A stretch of 64,000 nt of DNA from Diphasiastrum complanatum. Its lineage: Eukaryota; Streptophyta; Lycopodiopsida; Lycopodiales; Lycopodiaceae. The stretch is from the NCBI GenBank assembly GCA_029204225.1, contig CM055113.1:10254364-10318363 (forward strand). Direction: 5' to 3'. The notes under the pieces were generated by a model. That model searched no databases. It was not told where the DNA came from and saw only the letters and a program-made list of their open reading frames with translations. Position 1 is the first letter of the stretch. Each line of letters starts with the position of its first letter. A program made the translations under genes and the position numbers. Shown here in pieces: positions 12,671 to 26,017 of the stretch.

Positions 12671-13109
12671 ATCATAAAATATGACATTTACATGAGATTT
12701 TCTTTTTATGCTCAATGTGTATTTTAAACTATGTATGTGTACATGGTCATTAGATTTTTTGTAATGTCATGATGTGCTCGGGTTGATACATCATATTGCT
12801 TAATTGAAATCACATTTGCTTTAAATTTTTATGAGAATGAGATATTAGCTAGTCCTTACTCTTGTCGTTTACATTAGTGGTTTAGAGTTTGTGAGCATAT
12901 TATGTTTTGTAGGTGTGTAATACACCTTGTTCGAAAAGAAACTGATACAACTTTCCTATGTTGCTACTGTCATATGACAATTTAAGTATTTTCTCAACAT
13001 TCGCAGAGATCTTTTCTGGGTTGGCCTTCTTTTTACCCCTGGAAGTGGTAAAAAATACATCATTTTTACTAAAAATAATGAAAAAAATTTGCATTTTTTA
13101 TTCAATTTT

Positions 13110-13172
13110 AGGTCGCTTAAGAGTTCATAAAATAAGCTTTTCGTATTGTATTTTTCATTTTTTAAGCGACCT
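13110..13172. repeat. Inverted repeat AGGTCGCTTAA / TTAAGCGACCT
   Basis: Perfect 11-bp arms at 13,110-13,120 and 13,162-13,172 around a 41-base loop. No transposon ends or gene 3' end are evident nearby. Confidence 0.6.
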
Positions 13173-13379
13173 GATACACAAGTTCTAGCCCACAACTAAA
13201 CCATCATATAAAGTATTGAAGATATCTTTTTCTTAGCATAGTGCATTCTTGAAATATTTAGATGACAATCGAAATATTAATGGTTTTAATGTGTTATATA
13301 AGTATATATAACAAACTCTCAATGAAAAGTACAATAGCTATATGCATTTTATGTTCATTTTTTTGATTGTGTGGTTTTT

Positions 13380-13510
13380 TGAAACTATATTAAAATTGCA
13401 ATGGACATAATTATATAGTTTTTTACTGATTTATTTTTGAAAACATGATATGTCCATTCTCAAGTTTTTAAAAACAGTAAAAAATCACACCCTTAAAAAA
13501 AATAGTTTCA
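13380..13510. repeat. Foldback region with several inverted repeats
   Basis: Outer arms TGAAACTAT (13,380-13,388) and ATAGTTTCA (13,502-13,510) enclose two more 10-bp inverted pairs: 13,400-409 with 13,449-458, and 13,419-428 with 13,475-484. It could be a small MITE-like element; no target duplication was found. Confidence 0.4.
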
Positions 13511-13979
13511 CGCAAAAATGTGCTTTTATTCTTTATATGTGATTTTTGAAACTTTTGGAGGAAATCTTCTTAGGAGAAACCTTTTCAAGTACCCACTCAA
13601 TAGGAAATTGTGTTTTTTGTTTAATTTATCCAAATATGTGAGCCTTGATGGATCTATTTTGTTTTTTCAAAGATCTTCTTGGGGTCCTTGGGTTTTGACA
13701 TTGCTCCTCTTGGATTGACTCCAATCCATCAATCATTTGGATGGGTTGCTAATCCAAGGGTGATTTTTCAAGCTTACATTTCTTCCCTTCATGGAAGATC
13801 AAATCTCTTCAAAATAACAATTTTTTAGTAGATGAAATGTTGACCCTTTAAGCTTTACTTGAAGAGCAATATCCTACAATTTTTTTTGTCATTGATGTGG
13901 GACATTTGTAGTTCTATTATTTAATGGAATATGCACAAGGTAAGTGATTCAAAGATCCTCAAATGACTAAAATTTAGCT

Positions 13980-14225
13980 TCTTTCTTAAGAACATTTGAT
14001 AGTGTCTTTTCGTCAATGGCAACACTAGGCAATCTATTACACAAATAGTTAGCACAAAAGCCTAACCCAAAAATGATTTCGACATTGAAGCATCCAATAT
14101 CAATGTCTTTGCACGTTCACAATGTACTACACATATATGACATGGAAGACTTCAAAGCCATAGATTTACCTAAGGATCTAAGCTTCAAATTATCAAACGA
14201 TAGATGTCCAAGGTGAAAAATGGAG
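13980..14225 (-). pseudogene. Copia pre-integrase/integrase scrap
   Basis: The minus strand reads FHLGHLSFDNLKLRSLGK (pre-integrase pattern), then with breaks GLGFCANYLCNRLPSVA, matching the end of a Copia integrase core. The part between is missing or scrambled. Confidence 0.6.
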
Positions 14226-14429
14226 GAAAATAAAATGTGCAAATATTCATGCCAATCAGTCATTGGCTCACTAATGTATGTTATGATCTACATGTCTTAA
14301 TCTAGCTTTTGTAATCAATACATTATCTCAATATATGTCGAATCTAGGTTTGTCACATTGAAAAGCTCTATAGAGAATTTCGAGGTACATCCAAGACACA
14401 AAGCACTATGCTTTGTGTCATAATGAAAA

Positions 14430-14605
14430 ATTAGTGGATGCACTAATTTTGGAAACCTATTCAGACTTGGAATGGGCTGGAAATGTGGATTGATACCAAA
14501 AAATTCACTTTTGGCTATTTGTGCCTTCTAGCACAAGGACTTATTTCATGGAACAATCGAAAGCATAAAAGTATTTTTCTATCCTCCACAGGTTAAAGGA
14601 TGGAT
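14430..14605 (+). pseudogene. Copia RNase H scrap
   Basis: On the plus strand YSDLEWAGNVD is followed, after a stop and one-base shift, by KFTFGYLCLLAQGLISWNNR and KHKSIFLSST. This is the core of a Copia RNase H (YSDSDWAG...SSTEAEY). It lies opposite in strand to the integrase scrap at 13,980, so two events are involved. Confidence 0.75.
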
Positions 14606-14639
14606 GTCACATGAGTTAAAGGATTCTCTCCTTTAATAT

Positions 14640-14870
14640 CTCTGCATTCTGATTTCACTAACACCGTTCACCCGTGGAAAGTGACATCAATCACAAGAAC
14701 TGGTAGATCATCAGAACTGGTAGATCCTTGGTAGATCAGAAGAACTGGTAGATCCTTGGGTGAACGGGTTGCAAAGAAACAAATTTTTAGGTGCCAGATA
14801 AAATGGGTGAATGGGGGACACGGATCACAAACCCCTAACTCGAAGTGCGGTGTATGGCATACCATGATAA
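14640..14870. repeat. Short direct repeats, related to the arms at 48-49 kb
   Basis: AGAACTGGTAGATC recurs three times between about 14,697 and 14,757. The following text (TTAGGTGCCAGATAAAATGG...AACCCCTAA) resembles 49,052-49,142 inside the inverted arms, so it is probably an old copy of that repeat family. Confidence 0.5.
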
Positions 14871-15376
14871 AAATTCAGAGACTACTCTGAATAACACTGA
14901 GCTGAGAACCAGTGATTTTGGGAGACATATTTTAATCTTTCAGGGATGAGATTAAAAAACTACAAAGTTTTTCTTGCATACCTGAAGTATTCTCAGCTCA
15001 CAACGTTCAACCACTACCTTCTGATCATATGATAGCTCAGAACAGATACTTCTTGCTTCACATCTAATTTTGCCTCAATAGGAAACTTACCGTAACGAAT
15101 ATTTAATTGACGGACGGACCTTGGAAACATTTGAACTTTCTCAAGGTGAAAGAATCAGTGTATAGTTTGTATCGTGGCAAAAGAATCCTCGTTAATCCCC
15201 AAAGAGCTGGGGTTAAAAGTAGTGGGGTAAAACTAGAATTGTAAAAGTGGCTGCTAACTCCTATACTCGTTGTAATCCTAAAATCTGGAACACAGCTTGT
15301 GATTGTCAATTTTTAGCATTTTGACGCCCTTCGATGCTTTCCATCTTGCATAGCTTTCTAGAAGAAGACATGAGTT

Positions 15377-15652
15377 TCAACCAAACCTGCATGGTGCATT
15401 AGATATCAATAACAAAATGTGAATGCAGCATCCACTACTGGAAAGGTCAACACAGCTACAACTGTGACTGTAATACCGAGAGGCGCCATCTTCATCCAAG
15501 AGAGATGGATGGTTGAATGTGCTTGAAAGCTGGTACTTGAAGCTCTCAAACATCCAGCTCCCCTTGATCGAGGTAAGCGCCTTCCTTGCCATTGCAGTCA
15601 TAGTTGCCTGTACGCTGCGCCTCTTAAATATATTCATCATTTGTCCTAACAT
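15377..15652 (-). other. Exon-like 91-codon frame at the kinesin 3' end
   Basis: An open frame (…[19 protein letters not shown]…) overlaps the possible last kinesin exon in a different frame. It may be 3' UTR, an alternative exon or chance. No homologous family was recognised. Confidence 0.2.
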
Positions 15653-18600
15653 CAGGCAGTTGGGACTCTCTTAGTACATCAATCAATCAAGTCATTTCAG
15701 AGACATTGATCACCTAATTTACAACTTGTCATCAACTTAAAGAAAGTACCTTGATCCAACAGAAGAGCTTGCCTTTGTAACTTTGGCACCTGAAAGTCCA
15801 GGAGCCATGGCTATAGGTCTTCTCAATGTGGGATCATGTGTTGTCCATCATTTGACAGTTTCAGAATATTACGAAATGGAGGACGAGGAATTTTGGTACG
15901 ATGCGAAGACCTGAAAGGTTGAAAATGAGTCTTGTTGTGAGCTTTGAGAAGATGGAGTCCTATAATAACTTTAGAAGCTTGTTCAATTGGAAATCATGAT
16001 AAGCTTTACATTTCAGCGAAACTACAGCTATTTTCTTTGATGATTATACTACTATGTCAAGGTCCAAGTAAAGGCATACCGCATTTCTGCGCCTTTAGAC
16101 ATTCGATTATCTGACATGCATGGAACTAATTGTTCACATGATGTCATCAAAGAGACATCAGTGTCAGTTTCCTGAGAAAGACCTGAGAGTTCACTTGATT
16201 TATCGTCAAGGTCTCCTCGCACATCCCACATTTGACAACTACTTTGTAGACCTTCTATTGATACATTGGAATCGTTTACCTTTGTCATGTCATAGCTTTC
16301 ATGAGTGACTGAATACTTTCTCTGAGAATGTCCTTGCAACTGTAACGTACACACCTGTTGAGAAGATAATTTTACACGTCTGTAAGAGTACCCAGAAGCA
16401 CTTTTTGATCTTAAATAAACTGGAGTAGTTTGTGTTTGTGAAGAGTTAGCTAGGTTGGGAGCATTGTAATGAATGTCAATGTTCGGTACATCATTATCAT
16501 CCCATATCTGGAAATCATCATCTCCTTTAGCATTCGAGCTCGTACGTACTCTATGCTTCCAGTCTTTCAATCCGACTTCCCTATTTAATATAAATTTGCG
16601 TTGCACAGTCCTTTGGGCAAAGTTGTTACAAGTGGTGCTTGCAATAGAGCTTTGAGAATCTATTGACACACTTCTTTTGTGCACGACCCTTGGTAGGCCA
16701 AGCTTATCTTCAGTTTTATTGTTTTCCTCAAATCCAGCTTCTGAAGCATCGTGACAGGTGGTTCCCAAAAATAGAGACCTTTTCTGAGTTTGCCTTGTTG
16801 AATTGCTGACAGCTTCTTGGGCCTGTATGCATGAAACTTAAAACCTCAGAACGGCTGTCTTTCTAGCAAGAATTGTTGATTTGTTTACGTCATCTACAAT
16901 AGACGTTTCTCATATGTATGTACTTAGGACATCAGCTTCAAGAAGCAATACATCTTGGATAAGTTCTTTTAAACTTCAGAAAACTGAAAGTTGCCAAATA
17001 TAAAATTTCACACCTCATCTTGTGCCATCATTTCCAACGGATGTTTAGCATTCCGTGGTGTATTTGCTTCGGAGGTCGATATACGCTGACTTGTTGAAAG
17101 GTTTGAGTCTTTGAGACTTTGTTTTCCCAAAGTTAAAGAATGTGAAGTTCCACTCGTACGCATAACCTTCAGAGTTTGCAGTCTTTCTATTTCAGCATCC
17201 CTCTTTCCAATCTCCAGATCCTTTTTGACCAAAGCCTCTAGCAGAGAAGCTATCTGTTTGCGAAGATATTTCAGAAGGGTGTAAGAAGTGAGAATCTGGC
17301 ACAAAGAAGATCTGTAATTAAGAGTCTGAATGAATACTTTGATCTTCCAATCCTTAAGATCTTCAGCTGAGTTTCAAATATTATGGCACCAGAATGTGCA
17401 TGACAACATCTTTTCATTCCAAATACTACTCGATGGGGTTGGCTGAGTTCGTTGGCTTCACATCCCCGTTTGAGCCTTTTGTTGGAAACCAAGAAGCATT
17501 ATAAATACTAAAAAGAAAGCAGAATTTTTTTTTGAAGAGCATGAGAATTATCAGACTGGTGAACAAGAATCAGCAATCAAAACCCTCATTTGGACTTAAT
17601 GATGTTTGGGTAGTTCAAATTCCAAGTTTTCACTTCAACAGAGTATGTGATGCCTTATGACATTCCTGTCCATCTGAATAGATATTATCCAGCCAGCTTC
17701 TATTGGCTCCTCTATTTATTCTCACGCAATAAGATGCCTTGTTTAGAATAGTCTGTAGTTATTGTTAATCTTCATACACTTCTTAGATCTCTTGCTTCAT
17801 CCCCGTCAGACACCAACTTGGTCGTCACAAAGGCATTGTGGTGATTTGTTATGCAGCATAAAAGATATCTTCCTGGTTCTAATGTCAGGAAAATGCTTGC
17901 ATTCTTGATGCGTTAGCATGTGAAACCACTTCTACAAAAAGTTGACAATTTTCTTTCCGGTGCAAGATTTTGAAAATTCCTTGAAAGCTTTTCAGTGGAA
18001 AAAAAGAGTTGAAATGACCTGCTCTCGTAGCTCTCGAACTTCCCAGCTCTCCTTGTTGGAGCAAGCAGCACCAAGTTCGACAGATGCGACTCTCTCTCCA
18101 AATTTTAACGTACTTAGAGTCTCTCCATATGACTCGCTGTCCTGGCTTATGTGTACAAACATGATAGTTCTAGCTTGCCCACCTACAGAAAGCAAAGGAA
18201 ATGCTTACAGTACTTGTAATCTAAATTAGCAGCTTCAATACCAGAATGTGATAAAGGCTGAATAAGTTTATAAGCAATGAAATGTTGATGGAGCTTTTGT
18301 GTGTAGATTTTACAACGAATGTGATCAAAAAGTCTCTTAGAGATGCACTGCATTATATATTTTAGCTCAACTAGGAAGACAAATCGCACTTTCATGTGTT
18401 GTATGGAATGTATCTGATTCCTATGTGTTTGCTGACCTAAGGAATCTTGAAGTAGCTGAGTTAGCTTGCTGTTTCTGTAGGGTATATGTGCACGTTTTTG
18501 TGCCAAAGCTGCAATGACATCTCCTAGGGATGAAAGGGATTTGTTGATATGCTGAGCTTCTTTGAGCCTCTCTCCCGTGGCCTCTGATTTATCCACCCTT

Positions 18601-21600
18601 TCACTTCCAGCAAGGTCAACAAGGTGAAGACAACTTCGTAGGATGGACCGTGATACCAAATCTGTCCCTTGTATATGCACTGTTAGCACACTGCAAATAC
18701 AGTTAATATGAGAATTATTTTGAGTACGGCTAAGAAGAGGACAACCTTAGAGACATCTGTAGTTAATGAACAGTGAATTAGCTCAAGAGTCAACATGAAT
18801 CATGAAGTTCATGACCAACCACAGAAATGAATGAAATTCCTGAACCAGATAAAGGCAAGTTTCTTATGATTGTACACACGTACACACCTATGAGAACGAC
18901 TGCTATGCTCATTCAAAGCTGTCGCACTAACTGTACGATTTTTCTGGCCTACTTTGATGAGCTCCAAGACATCCTCCGTAGATTTGACAGTTACAAGGTT
19001 TGCATCTGGAACATGGAGACCATTGTGCTGCGAGTTGTTCCGAATCTCAAGAGTATGTAAGTCAAGGCTTTATTAGCTTAACATTTTGCATTGTTAAGAA
19101 CTATTATAGAACAGCTAGTTCTGAGCACAAAGTCAACATTCTACAGACTAGCTTAAGAAAAAAGTTCACCATATTGGTCTCAAAAGGATATTTCTTCTTG
19201 GTACCATCGGTAACAAGAAGGTCCCTTATGTGCTCATTATAAATCTCAATCATTTGAACCCCAACTTCATAATGAATGACATCTTTTCTGCTGTAAGAAG
19301 TTTGAAAAAGATCTTTCAATGACCTGTAGTTGATTCCCCAATCCTCTTTTGAGGTGTTGCAGGGACCAGTCTGTCCAGACGAGCATATCAGACCAGTAAG
19401 AATGAAAATATTGGATTAAGACTGGAAATTTGGAATAACCAGAATTTCATGGAAAGGTCAGGTTGTAATGTCAACGAAAATGTTGTATTGCTGGCTTTTG
19501 CCAAACTTTCAAATATAGATCTCAGATTTGTTGCATGGTATATGTCTTAGAGAAAAGTACAAAAAGTAGCTTCAAAGTGTCATAATACTGACCATAGTAT
19601 ATGTCTTTCCAGAACCTGTCTGCCCATATGCAAAAATGCAAACATTGAAGCCATCTAAGACAGATCGTATTAGCTGCCGAGAATTCAAAAAAATTTCCTC
19701 TGCATTCGCCAATTGTAAGCACAAGTCAGAATAAGGTATCAGTTCATAAAGTGTCCATTACTTTAGTAAAAAAAAGAAATCGACCCATATCTTTTAGACA
19801 TGCCATTACGAAAAACAGCGTGTGCTTCATGTCACTGGAAATAAATGAGATTCATGGATCTTAACTTCTTCAATTCACCTTGAGAGGCTGATGCCGGGTA
19901 CACCTTGTTAAAATTAAACAACTTTTGGCCATCTCTCTCCTGCTTAAAAGGATTTCTGATCAAAATGTCTCCATTTTCTCCTATAAAATCCACAATGCCT
20001 TGCGTTGCACTTTGAAAAGGCCTAACTCGACAATATACTCTGATTTTTCCTGTTACACATGGAAGCGACATTGTTATCATTTCATCCTGCAATTGAAATA
20101 ACATATGCATACCATGTTTAATCTCGTTACTCGACAGGATTGTCAGAAATGTCTTGCTCGATTCGTTGTAAAAGTGATCTTTTAAATATTCATCTCTACC
20201 TTTGAGCTCTTCAACTTCGTTGTACAATGCACGATTCTCTGCTTGCATTTGATAATATCCGGCGGCTGCTCCAGTCAACCTTTCAAGCTTAGATTCTGCA
20301 GTCATGATCATAGGTTTTGAGGGAAAAGCTTGATACTCTATACACGTTGTTTGCTATTCAGTGAAAGCCACTCATTTATTACTTCAATATTTCAAGTAGG
20401 ACAGGTGTGGAAGTAAGCTAAGCGACTAGCAAATGGGATGCCTTCAATGTAAGATTTGTCAAACTGGTTATTTGGTACTTACGAAGGGCTTCCATCTCCT
20501 CCTGCCTGCCCAGTTTCATATTCAAAACATCTTGTCTTATGGCATCAAGGATTGCTCTTATATTCTGTGCACACAAACAAATGCAAAACAATAAAATATT
20601 AGCTGTCTGAAATGTATGAATTTAAAGAGAACTGTAACGATCGGAAAATACACACTAGGATATCACCTTGAATGCTGGAATATGTAGGAAAATACGATCT
20701 TGAAACTTCGTATTCTCTTGTTTCAAGTTCCTAAGCTCAGTTGCCATAGTTGCTTGAATCTCCTGCCCATTTTTTACAGATACTTCTAGCTCCAAAATCA
20801 GCTCTTTGATTTTCATCTTTGACTCCAATTCCAGCTTTCTGTGAAACTCTAATTCATGCTTTGTTTCCTTTGCTTCCCTAATACTATATTCCAGATCATT
20901 TTTCAGCTTTTCGACTTCCAGTTGTTGCTCGTCCCTATCCTTTAATAGCTTTTCTACAGATTCTTCATTCCTTTTCTTCTCTTTTTCAATTTCTGCCTTT
21001 TCAATCTGCACATATGTAGATTTAAGTTGAAAGTCATAGCCTTCATGTTACGTCCAGTAACAGCTGCACTTAAAATTTCAAAATCTCAAGGAGATGGAGA
21101 GCTACACAGACATTAAATATTTGGTTAGTAGAGGTCTCTCTGAGAATTATATTTTGAGATTATTAAGTTTCAAATCTTAGGATTCCACAAGCAAATATCG
21201 AATGAAGACTTATGAATCAGAAAGTGTCAAAGTTAAAGAAGTGATAACTTTCACGCTTTGCAAAGCCACGAAATATCGACAAACCTGCCTCAAACATACA
21301 CCAACTGCTTAAATTAATAAGCTGAGTTTGAAGCAAATTGCAAAGTTATAATTACCTTGAAAGGTGCGCATAGAGCAGGAACACTCGTTTAATAACATAA
21401 GTGAACAAATTTGAGATCAAAGTAATGAGACAAGTGATCAAACTGCACCTACTTAAAGGCAACAAGTGTAGACTATCTTTTGATTTCAAGGTTATTTTTT
21501 TACACTCTAATAAAGCTTCGGGACACTAGATATTCCTGGGAAGAACGTCTTAGTATGTTCAGAGAAGCAAATTAGCTCCGTCAAAGCATATTTACAATGT

Positions 21601-24486
21601 CTCGGGCCATAAGCATATAGACTTGTAAGAAACTCCTTACCTTTACAAGCTGAAGATGAGCCGTGTTCAGCTGCAATCAGATAGACCAAGAACTCTCTCA
21701 GCATTCTACAAACTTCAAAGTGTAGTTAACAGCAGGATTCACTGATATTTAGCAACTTTGTCTTCCAGAAACATAAAAAGTATCTTTGCGATCATCCAGA
21801 TATATTACTCTGACAAAATCTGACTGGTTACAGAGACCAGAAGATTCCAATTTTTTTTTGAAAAGTTCATCGTGTATATGTACCTTCATCTCTTCCCCTG
21901 AGCCCATTGCCAAGGCCTCCAATGCCTTTGACCTCGATACAAGTTTATCTTCTCTCCGTAACAGCTCCTTTGAGGCAATCCTCAACTGCAGTAAAATTTC
22001 TGTATCGGGATCAAGAGTTCTGCTATACAGTTTTTAGACATGAGTTGCGCAACAACTATTGCACCACGGAATCATAAATCGCCTCTTTTATTTCAAGAGG
22101 AAGGCTTCTTTATCAGGCTTTGACAACCCAGAATTCACTTGAGCCTCACATTGTAGTCTACTGGCCATCAAACATGTTATGCATTTCTCATCACTTATAA
22201 GCTCTGATTCCTCAAAAATATTTATGGTACCGATCACATCCAGGTGCATAGGCATTAAATTGAAGCAAGATAAGTTAAGTGCATCAATAATACAGTGAAA
22301 CTGTGAACCTTTTTCAATTGTTCTCCCTGCAGTATCAGTCGATGTTCAAACTCGTCCGTGGCATTCTTCAGAATAAATTCCACCAGCTGCTCCAGGGATG
22401 CAAATGAAGAATAACTTTAACTCTTTAGATAGCTCACATATACGGCATTCTAGATTAGATAGGACGTCCAGAGCAAACATGTACAGCAGCAAGAAGACTG
22501 GGCTTGCTTTGAATGTTTTATGTAAGTACTATGGAGACACTAATTATATATAACATTTGGAACTTAGCAGTTGAGGCAATTTACCACTGGCAACTCTTCG
22601 AATCTTCTTCCATCAAGGAGTGTTCTCACAAGGTTTGGAAAAGAATGTGAATCTGCCTTCTGCATGCAGGACCATTAACTTTTTATACCAGTTAAATTTG
22701 TGTCTGTACATGGTAGCCACTGTTTTCTTATCCTTCCAAAATCAAACAATTCATTTCCTCTTTTTGCAGGTGAATTGCACATGGCTAATCAACAACTACC
22801 GTAAATCTGCACGAGTTACAAACTTGAAATTTATATATAGATTACGCTAATCTACATTCTCTTTCTTGAAAGCAGAAAACTTTGAAAGCGTCCAGCTTTT
22901 GAGCTTTACTTGTAAGGCTTCAAGAAACTTCTGACCAGTTTGATGAATCCAGGTTGAATTTGAATCTGTCACCAACATAAAGAGGTCATCGGATCGAAAC
23001 CCGATATTCTCAATGGTCAGCTTACACTACGAGGGCTATTTTCTTTCTCCTTGAAAGTAACATGAATAAGAAACAATGGGATCGTTTGTACTTTTGAACA
23101 AAAGATCTGCGATCAAGAATAACGTTGTGCGAGGTTCGAGTATAAGAGAACAGCAGACGTGCAACAAGTCTAGCTTATCGTAAACAATAGTACTTGCAAT
23201 AGCAAAAACTTCTTCAGCCCTTGTATTTGGTACGGAAAAACAGAGAAACATTAGATTAATGGGATAGCCAACAAGCCAGCCTCTGGCACTAGGCGAAGAA
23301 AGTTGATGTGCAGCAGGTCTCTTTTCAGACGGTAATCTTTTCATTGAGGCAATAGCAGGAACTTCTCTAATCCTTGTATTTTTCTCAAAAAATAACATTT
23401 AAATTCGATTCCACAAGTCAGCCCCCAGCATTACACGTACCTGATAAACTTAAACCACAATTCTCCGAGTGGATCGAACTTTGATTTATTTCCTTTATCT
23501 GAGTTTTGTCATTCCTGGTTGACATGTCATCGTTGAGATCGTCTCCTTTGCACTCCAGCTTACAGTCACAATCAGAGGTATCTGAATTGATGGATGAGTA
23601 AAGATCAGGAAAATTCCAGGATTTCTCCGATTGGTGTTTAACGTTGGAAGAAAGTCCAACGAATACTTTGGGGGAAGCCTTGGGCCCATACTTTGACGTG
23701 CTTCTATATTTCCACAATCCCATAGCTCCACTCTCCTTCCACTCAAAATAGGACTTTAATGCCAATATACAGTCAACAACTTTTTTCATAGAACCTGCTA
23801 CCAAACTGCTCTGAAGGAACGAAAGAAAAGTCTAGAGTTAATTTTGATATATTATAATAACATATACAGATTATGCAGATCAAAGAGCCAAGATGAACGT
23901 GCCTGCTCCAAATCAGAAGCTTCGAAAGAAGGCAACTTTAGTTCTTCCACAGCGACCAAAAAGTTTCTGACATTCTCGAAATATTGGTAGACAAAATGTG
24001 CGCCATCCCGAGGGCTAAGTGCAAGAGGATTCTCGACGATCTGTTGAAGCAAACGTCAGCTTCTGTAAAAACATCGCAAAACAAGAGCAAGCAAGGAAAG
24101 GAAATGCACACGAACAGCAAATGCAGAAATATTGACAAAGTGAACAGGATATAGAAGACGAGATGTACTGCACCTTTGGAATGGCCCCCGGGTGAATTCT
24201 GTTCATGAGGTTGCATAAAATCAGACCATTTCTGAGGAATAATCGAAGCTCTTCTTCACTAGGCTCGTCGGATATGTCCAAGTACCCCACTATGTTTTGC
24301 AGCCAGGAGGCTGCTTGAAAGCGTCTGTTAGCTGCAGTAGTAAAACAGCCCGGTAAGCAGACTTTAGCTAATCTAATTGAGATCCAGGTGCAAGTCAATA
24401 AATCTATTCTGAAAAGCTCTATCTAATTGAGATTCACATATCAATCAGCAAATCTGTTTGTCTGTCTGTCGCCCCCCCTCTTCCCC

Positions 24487-24537
<51 letters not shown>

Positions 24538-24794
24538 GAGGCTGAGACGTGATGCCAACCTGATTCTTCTGCTTTTCGAGAGACTCGGTGTACATCACTT
24601 ATGGTAACGCCTGTTAGACGATCCATTCGGCCATCGATTTTACAATAATCTAGAGACTTAAAACCTTCTGACTTTCCCAGAACTTCCGCTTCGACATTAT
24701 TTGATGCCTCATTTCTCTGCTCTATAAGTACTAAGTCGCCATAAAGCAATTCCTTACTTAAAACATTACAATTGCTCGAAAATGACGAATTCAT
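15624..24794 (-). CDS. Kinesin-14 with calponin-homology domain, about 20 exons
   Basis: A minus-end-type microtubule motor of the plant KIN-14 group. Exons with consistent phase are 24794-24560, 24331-24174, 24040-23903, 23810-23441, 22652-22585, 22386-22309, 21985-21884, 21670-21641, 21005-20667, 20564-20483, 20295-20200, 20049-19879, 19699-19593, 19370-19170, 19045-18888, 18690-18437, 18182-18019, 17253-17014, 16822-16080 and 15910-. The calponin-homology domain (about residues 82-200) should bind actin. Charged coiled coil occupies 394-506. The motor (about 566-900) starts [12 protein letters not shown] and has P-loop GQTGSGKT (648-655), switch I NEHSSRSH (770-777) and switch II DLAGSE (803-808). 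All catalytic motifs are intact. The start is the ATG at 24,794. Two C-termini are possible: stop at 15,825-15,823 (1,273 aa), or a 62-nt intron and a last exon ending 15,624 (1,292 aa). The third intron (23,902-23,811) has a GC donor. The 5' exon border and the exon 14/15 junction are the least certain. Confidence 0.94.
24494..24536. repeat. (CT)n microsatellite with C-run, inside kinesin intron 1
   Basis: A pure CT tract preceded by a run of about 14 C; it lies between exon 1 and exon 2. Confidence 0.95.
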
Positions 24795-24800
24795 GACCAA

Positions 24801-25426
24801 AAATAATTCAGTACCTGTAAGCTGTATCTTGTTTTTGAAATTGTGAAACGTTTGCTTACTATGTCTAATTAGCCTGCGAAAAAGCTTTAGATCTGTTCGA
24901 TTCTTCGCAGGCAGCTAATTGTGAATCAGTAAGATCTACATTGTACAGTATAACTTTCTTGCTATATTGAGTCGGGATAATTTAAATTTACACTATAAAG
25001 CTTTTCTCAGCGATAACACGGGAAATGAAGCGACGAAACTTCGGTGACAAGGTTCACAATCACATCAACAGTGATCGAGAAGTTATTTTTTGTTGACATG
25101 TCCAGATAAAATCTATATCCAAAGATGGTGCCAGATTATCATAGGTCAAGGATTCCTTCACACATAGAGAATGTTGTTGATTTTCACGTGAAACCCCTGA
25201 CTAAATAGCTATATTGGATTCAAATGTTGCAGATCTTCTTGTTTATGTTAACAGTGATCATCAGCTTCTTTCGAATCAAGCTAGCAGTCATGCAGCTGCA
25301 GCTATCGTAGGGCCACCACGATTCGAAAATCACAAATTATTATAAGACTCAACAACACGTACCAAAATACACAACAAAACAAGGATCCACGAGGACACTG
25401 TTTCTCTTTGCCAAAATCTGCCATGA

Positions 25427-25433
<7 letters not shown>
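24801..25433. other. Presumed kinesin 5' flank
   Basis: No gene. CTTACAGGT on the minus strand about 30 bases before the start ATG could be the acceptor of a 5'-UTR intron. No clear TATA box was identified. Confidence 0.4.

Positions 25434-25486
<53 letters not shown>
25434..25486. repeat. (CT)n microsatellite
   Basis: An uninterrupted CT dinucleotide tract of about 53 bases. On the minus strand it is a GA tract upstream of the kinesin, where such tracts are common in plant 5' regions. The apparent Arg-Glu repeat protein here is an artefact of it. Confidence 0.95.
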
Positions 25487-25489
<3 letters not shown>

Positions 25490-26017
25490 CATCGGTGGAG
25501 AAGATCCAAACCAAAAGGCTAGGGTGGTGGGTCACACGATCTCACAACATTAATAACAATTAGTATAAGAATAATAAGACATGACCTCAAAGTGAAACAC
25601 ACATGAATTGTGTGACATGTCTTAGTGTCTATTTTTCTTTCATATCAAACTAGCGAAGTGTGCTTGTCGGATGGCGGGCGGCCGATGGTGGGAGTGTGTG
25701 TGTGCGCGTGCGAGAGAGAAATAGAGGAGTGGGAGTAGGTGTGACTTATGGGGGGAGTAAGAGTGACATAGGGAAAGAAAGAGAGGAGAGTGGTGAGTGT
25801 AGGTGTGACAATAGGTGTGCCAGCAGGCTATAGGTATGTGTACAATATCTCTCTAAAATAATTTTAGTTATATAGATTTTAAAGGGTGTACCTTATGTTT
25901 ATGTGTGAGTGTGTGTGTTGATGCGGGGATTTATGATTGGGCATATGTGAACAAAATTGGAGAGATGATTTTTGTATTGGTGAAAGGATAAAGCAAATGT
26001 CAAATGATAGTGAGATC

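Noticed and set aside
23036-23398. 120-codon minus-strand frame inside the kinesin
   Set aside because: Lies in an intron between phase-compatible exons, includes locally duplicated text, and does not resemble kinesin sequence.
25302-25535. 77-codon minus-strand frame with Arg-Glu repeats
   Set aside because: Produced by a (CT)n microsatellite; no conserved sequence outside the tract.
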